Shown here: positions 1-6,397 of the stretch, piece after piece | Layout: the number at the start of each line of letters is the position of its first letter | Numbering within the stretch: the first letter of the stretch is position 1 | Origin: Veillonellaceae bacterium | GTDB taxonomy: Bacteria > Bacillota > Negativicutes > Veillonellales > Veillonellaceae | Length of the DNA: 27,846 bases | NCBI GenBank assembly: GCA_900765165.1 | Contig: CAAFQR010000004.1 | Location: 1 to 27,846 of the forward strand | Reading direction: 5' to 3' | Notes under the pieces: model-generated | The model's database searches: none | The model's input: the letters and a program-made list of their open reading frames with translations, nothing else | What the model was told of the DNA's origin: nothing | Translations under genes and position numbers: made by a program

Positions 1-1
1 G

Positions 2-55
2 GATTGGGAAACGCTAATCCGCAACGATGCGTTAGTTAAAATCGGTACCGTGTAA
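2..55 (+). CDS. 3' end of an unidentified upstream gene (partial)
   Basis: An open frame enters from the left edge and encodes the tail DWETLIRNDALVKIGTV before a TAA at 53-55. That stop overlaps the ATG of the MATE gene by one base (TAATG), the same coupling style seen at arsA/arsB, so it is probably a real gene end in an operon. Only 17 residues are visible, and I do not recognise the family. Confidence 0.5.
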   Translation, partial: DWETLIRNDALVKIGTV

Positions 56-1404
56 TGCGCACGCCCGGTAAAAGTGCCAGCTTATCGGTAGTCACCCTAA
101 GCTGGCCCATTTTTATTGAAATATTTTTGCAAATGCTGGTAGGCAATATTGACCAATTCATGATGAGTCATTATTCGCAGCCAGCCGTAGCAGCGGTGGC
201 CAACGCGAACCAGATTATGAACATTTTCATCATGCTCATAACGGTGATGAGTACGGCGTCCACCATATTAATTGCTCAGTATTTAGGGGCGAAGCGGCCG
301 GAGAAGATTAATGAAGTGTGCACCGTCAGTGTAGCCTTTAACTTTGTGTTCAGCTTGACGGCGGCCACTTGTATTTGGATTTTTCATCGCACGTTTTTCA
401 CGTGGCTGGGCGTGCCGGCGGATATCATGGATGACACGAGTTTGTATATGACCATCGTGGCGTTCAGTATTCCCATAACCGGTGTGTACACTGCCTTTGT
501 GGCTACGTTCCGTGGCTATAAGCTGCCAATTATTACTATGTGTGTAGCAGCGGTGATGAACGTGGTGCACATTTTGAGCAATGCCATTCTCATCTTTGGC
601 TGGGACCCCATTCCGTCGCTCGGCGTGTTTGGCGTGTCCTTGTCCACATCGCTTTCTAAGGGCATAGGCCTTCTTATCATCTTCGTGCTCTTTAAGACCC
701 AGCTGCCGGTGAAATTATCCTGGCAGTACCTGCGGCCGTTCCCGTGGCAAACACTTAAGGGCTTGCTCCACATTAGTGTGCCGTCCGGTGGCGAAACGCT
801 GTCTTATCAGCTGTCCCAGACTACGATTATGAAGATGGTCAACGTCTTTGGCTTAGTGGTTATTAACACAAAGGTGTATGCGTACATTGTAGCTATGTTC
901 TGTTACATGTACACTATCGCCTTGGCCAATGCGGCCCAGATTATCGTTGGGTTCCTCGTCGGTGCGGATCGGGAAGAGGAAATTTCTCGTCGCGTGTGGC
1001 GCACCATGTGGTTTGGCATGGCCATTAGTATTGCTTTAGCTACGACATTTTATATATTTAGTGACCATATTTTTAGCATCTTCACCGATGATCCGGAGGT
1101 GCTGAAATTAGGCCACACAATTTTGTTAATCGAGATTTTTCTTGAAATCGGTCGGTCTGTTAACATTATCATGGTACAATGCTTGCAGGCTGCCGGCGAT
1201 ATACGGACGCCCATGTTTGTCGGCATATTTGGCATGTGGCTGTGCGCTGTTAACCTAGCTTATATTTTGGGTATTCACTTAGGCTGGGGCTTAGTAGGAA
1301 TTTGGATCGCTATGGCCATCGATGAATGCGTGCGTGCACTCATTTTCGTATGGCGTTGGCATAGCGGCAAATGGAAGAATCGAAAGCTCATTGCGCCGGC
1401 ATAA
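55..1404 (+). CDS. MATE family multidrug/metabolite efflux transporter
   Basis: This 449-residue polytopic membrane protein has about 12 hydrophobic segments in two similar halves, the normal size and layout of a MATE (MOP superfamily) antiporter. Such proteins use Na+ or H+ gradients to export cationic drugs or metabolites across the inner membrane. Family-like signatures include the N-terminal segment with LSWPIFIEIFLQMLVGNIDQ, where MATE proteins have a P-x-x-x-x-x-l-x-g-x-v-D pattern, and the second-half segment around QAAGDIRTPM. The start ATG overlaps the stop of the preceding frame, which suggests translational coupling. No strong Shine-Dalgarno is visible in the short upstream sequence. 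The substrate cannot be predicted. tyrA follows 24 bases downstream, so this may be the second gene of an operon running into tyrA-arsA-arsB. Confidence 0.9.
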   Translation: MRTPGKSASLSVVTLSWPIFIEIFLQMLVGNIDQFMMSHYSQPAVAAVANANQIMNIFIMLITVMSTASTILIAQYLGAKRPEKINEVCTVSVAFNFVFSLTAATCIWIFHRTFFTWLGVPADIMDDTSLYMTIVAFSIPITGVYTAFVATFRGYKLPIITMCVAAVMNVVHILSNAILIFGWDPIPSLGVFGVSLSTSLSKGIGLLIIFVLFKTQLPVKLSWQYLRPFPWQTLKGLLHISVPSGGETLSYQLSQTTIMKMVNVFGLVVINTKVYAYIVAMFCYMYTIALANAAQIIVGFLVGADREEEISRRVWRTMWFGMAISIALATTFYIFSDHIFSIFTDDPEVLKLGHTILLIEIFLEIGRSVNIIMVQCLQAAGDIRTPMFVGIFGMWLCAVNLAYILGIHLGWGLVGIWIAMAIDECVRALIFVWRWHSGKWKNRKLIAPA

Positions 1405-1428
1405 GGCTTTTGATAGCGTAGGAGAGGA

Positions 1429-2301
1429 ATGAGAGACATGAGTAAGACGGTAGGAATTGTAGGACTTGGTTTGTTAGGCGGTTCACTGGCGAAGGCGTTA
1501 CACGAGCGCAGTGATTATCGCCTTATCGGGTACGCGCGGCGCGCTGAAGTGTGCGCGGCGGCCCTCGATGATGGCGTCGTAGAAGCGGCGTATACGGATC
1601 CGGAATCGGTACTCACTGATGCGGATATTATCGTGTTTGCGCTGCCGCCGGATACGAATGCAGCCATGCTCAAGCAGTTCAGGCATTGCTTGCGACCAGG
1701 TCAGCTCATTACCGACGTGTCCAGCACGAAGACAAACTTCGCCGCTGCCGTACACGAGGTATTGCCTATCGGCGTTCATTTCGTATCGGTTCATCCTATG
1801 GCGGGCTCGGAAAAGGGCGGCTATGAGATGGCTCACTCCGATTTATTTGAAAAGTGCACGTGGATTGTTTTAACGGATAGCGAGGAACGAGGCTGGAATG
1901 CAGACGACGCCGCGGAGTTAACCGAGTGGGGCCGTCTCGTAGGCAGCCGCATTGAAACGCTTCCTTTAGCTGACCACGATGACTTATTAGCCGTGGTGAG
2001 TCATATGCCGCACCTGATGGCCGCTGTGGTGGCCACCGTAGCCGGCGGTGATGAGCTCGGCGATTTGCGCTTGCGGTTGGCAGCCGGTGGTTTTCGGGAT
2101 ATTACCCGCGTAGCCGGTGGTCAGCCTTCGATGTGGCGTGAAATAATCGGCGGTAACCGCCTTGGTGTTTTGAAGGCCTTAGGTGCCGTAGAGGCACAGC
2201 TTGGTGAATTGCGCCGTTTGTTAGAACAAGGTGATGAGGAAGGTTTAGAAGCATATTTGCGTCGCGCTAAGGGGATTCGCGACAGCTTTGCAGCGTTGTA
2301 G
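1429..2301 (+). CDS. tyrA: Prephenate dehydrogenase (arogenate/prephenate type)
   Basis: TyrA oxidatively decarboxylates prephenate to 4-hydroxyphenylpyruvate with NAD(P)+, committing the shikimate pathway to tyrosine. The 290-residue product has an N-terminal Rossmann dinucleotide motif (GLGLLGGS, about residues 12-19), the family segment DVSSTK (96-101) and the catalytic-site segment VHPMAGSEKGG (121-131) containing the conserved His. It has no chorismate mutase domain and no room for a C-terminal ACT domain, so allosteric tyrosine control by ACT is not expected. Two starts are possible: ATG 1429 and ATG 1438. GGAG at 1421-1424 favours the first. The TAG stop is only six bases from the arsA start region, and the arsA ribosome site begins at the stop, so tyrA and arsAB are very likely co-transcribed. 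This makes metabolic sense because the ArsAB substrates phenol and p-cresol derive from tyrosine. Confidence 0.92.
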   Translation: MRDMSKTVGIVGLGLLGGSLAKALHERSDYRLIGYARRAEVCAAALDDGVVEAAYTDPESVLTDADIIVFALPPDTNAAMLKQFRHCLRPGQLITDVSSTKTNFAAAVHEVLPIGVHFVSVHPMAGSEKGGYEMAHSDLFEKCTWIVLTDSEERGWNADDAAELTEWGRLVGSRIETLPLADHDDLLAVVSHMPHLMAAVVATVAGGDELGDLRLRLAAGGFRDITRVAGGQPSMWREIIGGNRLGVLKALGAVEAQLGELRRLLEQGDEEGLEAYLRRAKGIRDSFAAL

Positions 2302-2310
2302 GAGGTTATG

Positions 2311-3348
2311 ATGAGTTTATACGAAGAAACCTTGAAAAAGATTACTCCCAAGGATACGGCTATTGGCGATGCTATCGCCAAGAAGTGGGAAGCCAATACA
2401 CCCTATGGCTCCTATGGTAAGTTAGCTGATATGGTAGGCATTTATGCGATGGCGACCAATGAATTGCCGCCGCGTTTGCCGAAGCCGTGCATGATTATTG
2501 CCTGTGCTGACCACGGCGTCGCTAAAATGGGCGTTAGTGCTTATCCTGTTGATGTAACTGTTGGCATGACTCGCAATTACTTAATCCCGAAGGGAGCCGG
2601 TGCCAATGCATTGGCTAACTATTGCGGTGCCGATATGGAAGTAATCGACGTTGGTATTGCTGCTGATATGAGCGACGTACCGGGTCTTCATCATCACAAA
2701 ATTGCTTATGGCACGAAGAATTTCTTAGAAGAACCGGCCATGACGCCGGCCCAGGCTATTGAAGCCATGGAAGCGGGCATTGCTTTGGTTAACGAAAAGG
2801 TGGCCGAAGGCTATGACGTGTTCCTCGTTGGGGAAATGGGCATTGCTAACACCACGTCCAGCGCCGTTATGACCGCTAAATTTGCCGGTCTTGATGCGGA
2901 AGCCGCTACGGGCCGTGGCACTAATATTTCTGATGAACGCTTGAAGGTTAAACAGAAGGTTGTTCACGATGCATTGGTTAAATACCAGGACGTAGCCAAG
3001 GATGACGGTTTCGGCATTTTGTGCAGCGTCGGCGGTTTCGAATTCGCGTGTATTACCGGTATCATCTTAGGTGCGGCTGCCAATAACGCCATGGTTATGA
3101 TCGATGGCTTTAACACCACGGTTTGCGCCTTAGTTGCGCATTCCATTGCGCCGGCTACGATGGACCACGTAATGGCATCGCACTTGTCTGCCGAAAAAGC
3201 GCATAAGCAAGCCTTAGGCGTTTTAGGCCTCGAAGCGTATGTAGACCTCGGTCTTTGTTTAGGCGAAGCGTCTGGCGGCTCCATTCAGATGGGCATGCTC
3301 GACTTAGCTGTTCGCATGTATAACGAATTGGACGGAGGTGCTCGCTAA
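2311..3348 (+). CDS. arsA: ArsA-like catalytic subunit, nicotinate mononucleotide:phenol phosphoribosyltransferase (CobT paralogue)
   Basis: This is a CobT-family protein of 345 residues. CobT transfers the phosphoribosyl group of nicotinate mononucleotide onto the lower-ligand base of cobamides. Visible family features are ADHGV (66-70) followed by GVSAYP, the GEMGIANTT segment carrying the conserved Glu (E175, matching Salmonella CobT E174), and LGEASGG near the C terminus carrying the general-base Glu (E319, matching CobT E317). A second, divergent CobT-like gene follows immediately. That is the arrangement described for Sporomusa ovata and Veillonella ArsA/ArsB, which activate phenol and p-cresol for phenolyl cobamides. 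The name is unrelated to arsenic ATPase. I place the start at ATG 2311, five bases after GGAGG; ATG 2308 is too close. Assignment as ArsA rather than plain CobT rests on the tandem partner and context. Confidence 0.82.
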   Translation: MSLYEETLKKITPKDTAIGDAIAKKWEANTPYGSYGKLADMVGIYAMATNELPPRLPKPCMIIACADHGVAKMGVSAYPVDVTVGMTRNYLIPKGAGANALANYCGADMEVIDVGIAADMSDVPGLHHHKIAYGTKNFLEEPAMTPAQAIEAMEAGIALVNEKVAEGYDVFLVGEMGIANTTSSAVMTAKFAGLDAEAATGRGTNISDERLKVKQKVVHDALVKYQDVAKDDGFGILCSVGGFEFACITGIILGAAANNAMVMIDGFNTTVCALVAHSIAPATMDHVMASHLSAEKAHKQALGVLGLEAYVDLGLCLGEASGGSIQMGMLDLAVRMYNELDGGAR

Positions 3349-4412
3349 TGAAACAGCCAATGATTCACGCATTAGATAATGACGCTATGGAAGCCTGCCA
3401 GCTTCGTGTAGATAACTTGACAAAACCCCTTCACAGCTTGGCACAGCTGGAAAAAATGGCGGTTCGCTTAGCCGGTATTTACGGCGTGCCGCAGCCGAAT
3501 CACATCAAAAACGCCGTGCTCATCGTAGCCGGTGATACGGCCGTCGATGGACCGCAGAACCATACCCATGGCGTGGAAAGTCTCGCCGCTGTGAAACGAC
3601 TTGCCTCTGGCCACAGTGTGACTCATGGGGCGGCTCGTAAGCTCGATGCAGACGTTACTATCGTCAACGTAGGCTTGGAATTACCCGTAGATGGGATTGA
3701 AGGCGTTCGCGACGAACACGTAGCCCGCGGCGCTCATTTCTTCGCTATGCAGCCCGCTATGTCTGAAGAAGACATGGAAAAGGCCTTAGCCTTAGGTGAT
3801 CAGCTAGCCGATGAATTCTACAAAAAAGGCGTGCAGGCCGTAGCTCTTGGCTCCGTTGGGGAACGTACCTTCCTCAGCGCTTTAGCGGTAACCGCTGCGA
3901 TTACAGGTTACCCGATGGCACAGCTCTTAACAGATAACGAATGCACCTTGTCCATTCAGGAAAAGGCAGAACGGTTAACGGCTACGATGGCGCGTTACCA
4001 GTTAAGTGCTGAAAATCCGCTTCACGTGTTACAGACCGTGGGGACGCCGGAAATCGCAACGCTGACGGCCTTTATTTTAGGCGCGGCACAGCGTCGCATG
4101 GCCGTTGTAATCGACACGGCAGTAACCGGTGCGGCATTGCTCTTGGCAACGGCTATCGATCCGTTGGCTAAGGACTTTGCCTTCCCATCCGCTGTATTCC
4201 AGGAACCGATTCACAAATCGCAGATGAAATGGTTGGATATGCACGGGTTCTTGCATTATAACTTCACTATGGACGAAGCCTTAGGCTCCGTGTTGGGCCT
4301 GTCCCTGTTGGACGCATCGCTCCATATGCTCAATGATATGAAAACCTTTGGCGAAGCAGCCGTAACGGTTGCAGAAGACGGCCCTGGCAATAAACGTCAG
4401 GACGGCCGTTAA
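3348..4412 (+). CDS. arsB: ArsB-like partner subunit of the phenol phosphoribosyltransferase (degenerate CobT paralogue)
   Basis: This 354-residue CobT-fold protein has a start ATG that shares one base with the arsA TAA stop (TAATG), so the two subunits are translationally coupled, as expected for a heterodimer. Both glutamates used by CobT are lost. The segment aligned with GEMGIANTT reads GSVGERTF, and the C-terminal LGEASGG becomes LGSVLGL, so each Glu position is Ser. In the published S. ovata ArsAB structure only one subunit provides a working active site, which fits this pattern. The gene likely provides the structural half of the dimer and completes part of the phenol-binding surface. 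No clear terminator follows. A 124-base spacer with strong folding potential separates it from larC. Confidence 0.8.
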   Translation: MKQPMIHALDNDAMEACQLRVDNLTKPLHSLAQLEKMAVRLAGIYGVPQPNHIKNAVLIVAGDTAVDGPQNHTHGVESLAAVKRLASGHSVTHGAARKLDADVTIVNVGLELPVDGIEGVRDEHVARGAHFFAMQPAMSEEDMEKALALGDQLADEFYKKGVQAVALGSVGERTFLSALAVTAAITGYPMAQLLTDNECTLSIQEKAERLTATMARYQLSAENPLHVLQTVGTPEIATLTAFILGAAQRRMAVVIDTAVTGAALLLATAIDPLAKDFAFPSAVFQEPIHKSQMKWLDMHGFLHYNFTMDEALGSVLGLSLLDASLHMLNDMKTFGEAAVTVAEDGPGNKRQDGR

Positions 4413-4422
4413 TCGCCGTATA

Positions 4423-4515
4423 GCGTATAAGCGCGTGTGAGGCAGTATCGCTGTATCGCGACCTGGTGGCAGCACTAGGGGACGGTAGGCGTCGTGGTCT
4501 AGCACGCGCTTACGC
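4423..4515 (+). ncRNA. Candidate structured leader RNA (four-way junction) upstream of larC
   Basis: Between arsB and larC the RNA can fold with a closing stem of about 13 pairs. Positions 4423-4427 pair with 4511-4515 and, after a two-base bulge, 4430-4437 pair with 4503-4510. Inside are three possible hairpins: around 4442-4455 (GCAG/CTGT), 4463-4478 (CTGGTG/CACTAG with loop GCAG) and about 4480-4492 (GACG/CGTC). The ribosome-binding site of larC (4525-4530) lies just outside. I do not recognise it as a known riboswitch. A four-stem junction ahead of a nickel-insertase gene invites comparison with metal-sensing RNAs, but the NiCo riboswitch signature is not obvious to me. Confidence 0.4.
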
Positions 4516-4536
4516 ATAATAGAACGGAGGATGTAT

Positions 4537-5478
4537 ATGAAATTGTTACAAGGGCTGGCTATGTCCGGTGTTAGCGGCAACATGCTTATCGGTGCCTTGC
4601 TCGACTACGGCGTGCCTTTCGAGTACCTGGAAAAGCAACTGGCGAAGCTCAATTTGGCCGGCTATCGCTTGGTGTGTGAAAAGCGCAATAAGCTGGGCAT
4701 TAGCGGTACCTATTTTAACGTTATCTTAGGTGAAGATGACCATGACCACGCCCATGGCGACCACGTTCATGGCGATGACCATCATCACGACCACGACCAT
4801 GCCCATGAACATAGCGACCATCATCATGAAAATCATGGCGACCATGGTGACCATCACGCCGAAATCGGCCATGATGTACACGCTATGGCTCATAATGACG
4901 GCTTGCATCATCACGGTGAGCATCGCGGCTTTACGGAAATTCGCGAAATTATCCAAAATGCCGATTTGCCCAATGAAGTGAAGGACCGTGCTGTTGCGGC
5001 GTTCTGGTCGTTAGCAGAAGCGGAAGCAGCGGTACACAACAGCACGCCGGAGGAAGTTCATTTCCATGAGGTGGGCGCCATCGACTGCATTATCGACATT
5101 GTGGGCACTATGATATGCCTTGACTACCTCAAGGTGGAAGGCATCGTGTTCTCGCCGCTTCACGTAGGCCAGGGCACCGTTCATTGTGCCCATGGTGAAA
5201 TGAGTATCCCCACTCCTGCCACAGCGCGTCTCTTAACGGGCTTTCCTACCTATGTAACGCCGGTTCATGGCGAGTTAGTAACGCCCACAGGGGCTACGCT
5301 CGTGAAGACCTTAAATGCTAACCGTGCGCTACCGCAGGGCAAAGCAGCCATTCAAGAAGCGGTAGTGGCCATGATGACCGCTGCGGACAGCGCCGCTCAT
5401 ATCGGTCGCGGTGTAGGTTCTATGGATTTACCAATCCCTAACGTGTTCACCATTTTTGACGACGCTATTGATGAATAG
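4537..5478 (+). CDS. larC: LarC-like nickel-pincer cofactor enzyme, N-terminal (LarC1) portion only, with His-rich insert
   Basis: LarC is the CTP-dependent nickel insertase that loads Ni into the pyridinium bis-thiocarboxylate pincer cofactor of lactate racemase LarA. The 313-residue product shows family landmarks: GVSGNM at 11-16, VHFHEVGAID at 174-183, CAHGEMSIPTPAT, the segment HGELVTPTGATL, and a final DLPIPNV. It ends there, so the C-terminal LarC2 domain, which binds CTP in Lactobacillus plantarum LarC, is missing. None of the three frames downstream of 5478 continues it. The usually conserved Asp of GxSGDM is Asn15. Residues 69-129 contain 26 histidines, a likely nickel-storage or capture stretch as in some HypB/UreE proteins. 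I chose ATG 4537, six bases after CGGAGG; ATG 4531 abuts the ribosome site. LarB and LarE are not in the window. Confidence 0.82.
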   Translation: MKLLQGLAMSGVSGNMLIGALLDYGVPFEYLEKQLAKLNLAGYRLVCEKRNKLGISGTYFNVILGEDDHDHAHGDHVHGDDHHHDHDHAHEHSDHHHENHGDHGDHHAEIGHDVHAMAHNDGLHHHGEHRGFTEIREIIQNADLPNEVKDRAVAAFWSLAEAEAAVHNSTPEEVHFHEVGAIDCIIDIVGTMICLDYLKVEGIVFSPLHVGQGTVHCAHGEMSIPTPATARLLTGFPTYVTPVHGELVTPTGATLVKTLNANRALPQGKAAIQEAVVAMMTAADSAAHIGRGVGSMDLPIPNVFTIFDDAIDE

Positions 5479-5516
5479 AAGCCGTGTCTTGGTGCTTGAG
5501 GCTTAACGGTGTACTT

Positions 5517-5553
5517 GCAGGTAAGGGCTCCTCGGAGGAGGAGCCACTGCCTG
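5517..5553 (+). terminator. Stem-loop after larC, possible terminator
   Basis: Positions 5526-5533 (GGCTCCTC) pair perfectly with 5538-5545 around a GGAG loop, and GCAGG at 5517-5521 can extend the stem with CCTG at 5550-5553. There is no run of T after the stem, so it would be a weak intrinsic terminator, or a processing or stability element at the 3' end of the larC message. Confidence 0.4.
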
Positions 5554-5599
5554 TAAAAGTCGGTTGTAAAAATTTCGTGAAATTTTTTTAAAATTACTG

Positions 5600-5628
5600 T
5601 TGACAGGGAACCGTTCCTTTGATATTAT
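5600..5628 (+). promoter_or_regulatory. Upstream tRNA-cluster promoter (P1)
   Basis: A consensus -35 TTGACA (5600-5605) is followed after 17 bases by TATTAT (5623-5628); a perfect TATAAT overlaps at 5626-5631 with a longer, 20-base spacer. Upstream, 5570-5597 is dominated by A and T runs and resembles an UP element of stable-RNA promoters. It would drive the tRNA cluster together with P2. Confidence 0.7.
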
Positions 5629-5692
5629 AATAGAGCAGTCAGGAACGACGAACTGATAACGGATGAGAAATCAAACAAATTAAAAAATTTTC

Positions 5693-5721
5693 TTGACAAA
5701 CCGAAATCGAAGTGCTAAAAT
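5693..5721 (+). promoter_or_regulatory. Proximal tRNA-cluster promoter (P2), extended -10
   Basis: A perfect -35 TTGACA (5693-5698), a 17-base spacer and -10 TAAAAT (5716-5721) with an extended TG at 5713-5714. The start of transcription would fall about ten bases before the first tRNA. Confidence 0.85.
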
Positions 5722-5738
5722 AGTTTCTGTTGTGACAT

Positions 5739-5813
5739 GCGGAAATAGCTCAGCGGTAGAGCACCGCCTTGCCAAGGCGGGGGTCGCGAGTTCGAATCTC
5801 GTTTTCCGCTCCA
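5739..5813 (+). tRNA. tRNA-Gly (anticodon GCC)
   Basis: A complete cloverleaf. The acceptor stem GCGGAAA (5739-5745) pairs with TTTCCGC (5803-5809), the discriminator is T, and CCA is encoded. The anticodon stem CCGCC/GGCGG carries the loop TTGCCAA with GCC at 5771-5773. The T-loop reads GTTCGAATC. It is first of six tRNA genes. Confidence 0.97.
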
Positions 5814-5820
5814 TTTTTAT

Positions 5821-5896
5821 TCCTCGATAGCTCAGTCGGTAGAGCAATCGGCTGTTAACCGATCGGTCGTAGGTTCGAGTCCTACTCGGGGAGCCA
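5821..5896 (+). tRNA. tRNA-Asn (anticodon GTT)
   Basis: The acceptor stem TCCTCGA pairs with TCGGGGA, the anticodon stem ATCGG/CCGAT holds the loop CTGTTAA with GTT at 5854-5856, the T-arm contains GTTCGAGTC, and CCA is encoded at 5894-5896. It lies seven bases after tRNA-Gly, so the two are co-transcribed. Confidence 0.97.
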
Positions 5897-5936
5897 ATTC
5901 TAATACACAGACGTAAGTCTTTGTAGATATAGGTTT

Positions 5937-6011
5937 AGGGGTGTCGCCAAGCGGTAAGGCAACGGACTCTGACTCCGTCATGCAAAGGTTCGAATCCTTT
6001 CACCCCTGCCA
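5937..6011 (+). tRNA. tRNA-Gln (anticodon CTG)
   Basis: The acceptor stem AGGGGTG (5937-5943) pairs with CACCCCT (6001-6007), followed by G and an encoded CCA. The anticodon stem ACGGA/TCCGT closes the loop CTCTGAC with CTG at 5969-5971, reading CAG. The 40-base spacer before it is the longest in the cluster. Confidence 0.95.
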
Positions 6012-6016
6012 ACTTT

Positions 6017-6092
6017 GACTCACTAGCTCAGTTGGCAGAGCACCTGACTTTTAATCAGGGTGTCCCGCGTTCGAATCGCGGGTGAGTCACCA
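6017..6092 (+). tRNA. tRNA-Lys (anticodon TTT)
   Basis: The acceptor stem GACTCAC pairs with GTGAGTC. The anticodon stem CCTGA/TCAGG carries the loop CTTTTAA with TTT at 6050-6052. The T-arm contains GTTCGAATC and CCA is encoded. Confidence 0.97.
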
Positions 6093-6097
6093 AATAT

Positions 6098-6172
6098 GGC
6101 CCGTTGGTCAAGCGGTTAAGACACCGCCCTTTCACGGCGGTATCGAGGGTTCGATTCCCTCACGGGTCACCA
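6098..6172 (+). tRNA. tRNA-Glu (anticodon TTC)
   Basis: The acceptor stem GGCCCGT pairs with ACGGGTC (one G-U). The anticodon stem CCGCC/GGCGG holds the loop CTTTCAC with TTC at 6131-6133. The T-arm contains GTTCGATTC and CCA is encoded. Confidence 0.97.
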
Positions 6173-6175
6173 TAT

Positions 6176-6251
<76 letters not shown>

Positions 6252-6256
6252 AGCTT

Positions 6257-6290
6257 AGAGTCTCGCACGAAAGTGCGAGGCTCTTTTTTG
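6257..6290 (+). terminator. Rho-independent terminator of the tRNA cluster
   Basis: AGAG and CTCGCAC pair with GTGCGAG and CTCT around a GAAA tetraloop, giving about 11-12 pairs, and six T follow. It starts six bases after tRNA-Val and clearly ends the cluster transcript. Confidence 0.95.
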
Positions 6291-6316
6291 TTTTTTATTG
6301 GTTAAGCGACTATAGT
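6288..6316 (+). promoter_or_regulatory. Candidate promoter for the AEC permease gene
   Basis: TTGTTT (6288-6293), a 17-base spacer and TATAGT (6311-6316). A second possible -10, TATAGT at 6336-6341, has an extended TG at 6333-6334 but no good -35. Either would place the cre-like palindrome at 6356-6369 downstream of the transcription start. Confidence 0.45.
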
Positions 6317-6355
6317 GTATTACCCGGTTTTATGATATAGTAAGGGCAAAGGGTA

Positions 6356-6369
6356 TGTAAGCGCTTACA
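6356..6369 (+). promoter_or_regulatory. Perfect cre-like palindrome (CcpA/LacI-family operator)
   Basis: TGTAAGCGCTTACA is a perfect 14-base palindrome and agrees at every defined position with the catabolite-responsive element consensus TGWAANCGNTNWCA. It lies between the promoter candidates and the permease start, where a bound CcpA or other LacI-family repressor would block transcription. The cognate regulator is not in the window. Confidence 0.75.
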
Positions 6370-6397
6370 AAAGGTCGGTTGCTTGGGAGGAATGTTT

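Noticed and set aside
4726..4981. Met/Thr/Ile-rich and Met/Val-rich frames opposite and beside the larC His-rich segment
   Set aside because: They are shadow frames produced by the CAT/CAC/GAC repeats encoding the His/Asp stretch.
5479..5600. A frameshifted LarC2 domain after larC
   Set aside because: I translated the three frames after the stop; they end within a few codons or read through a hairpin and A/T runs with no LarC2-like sequence.
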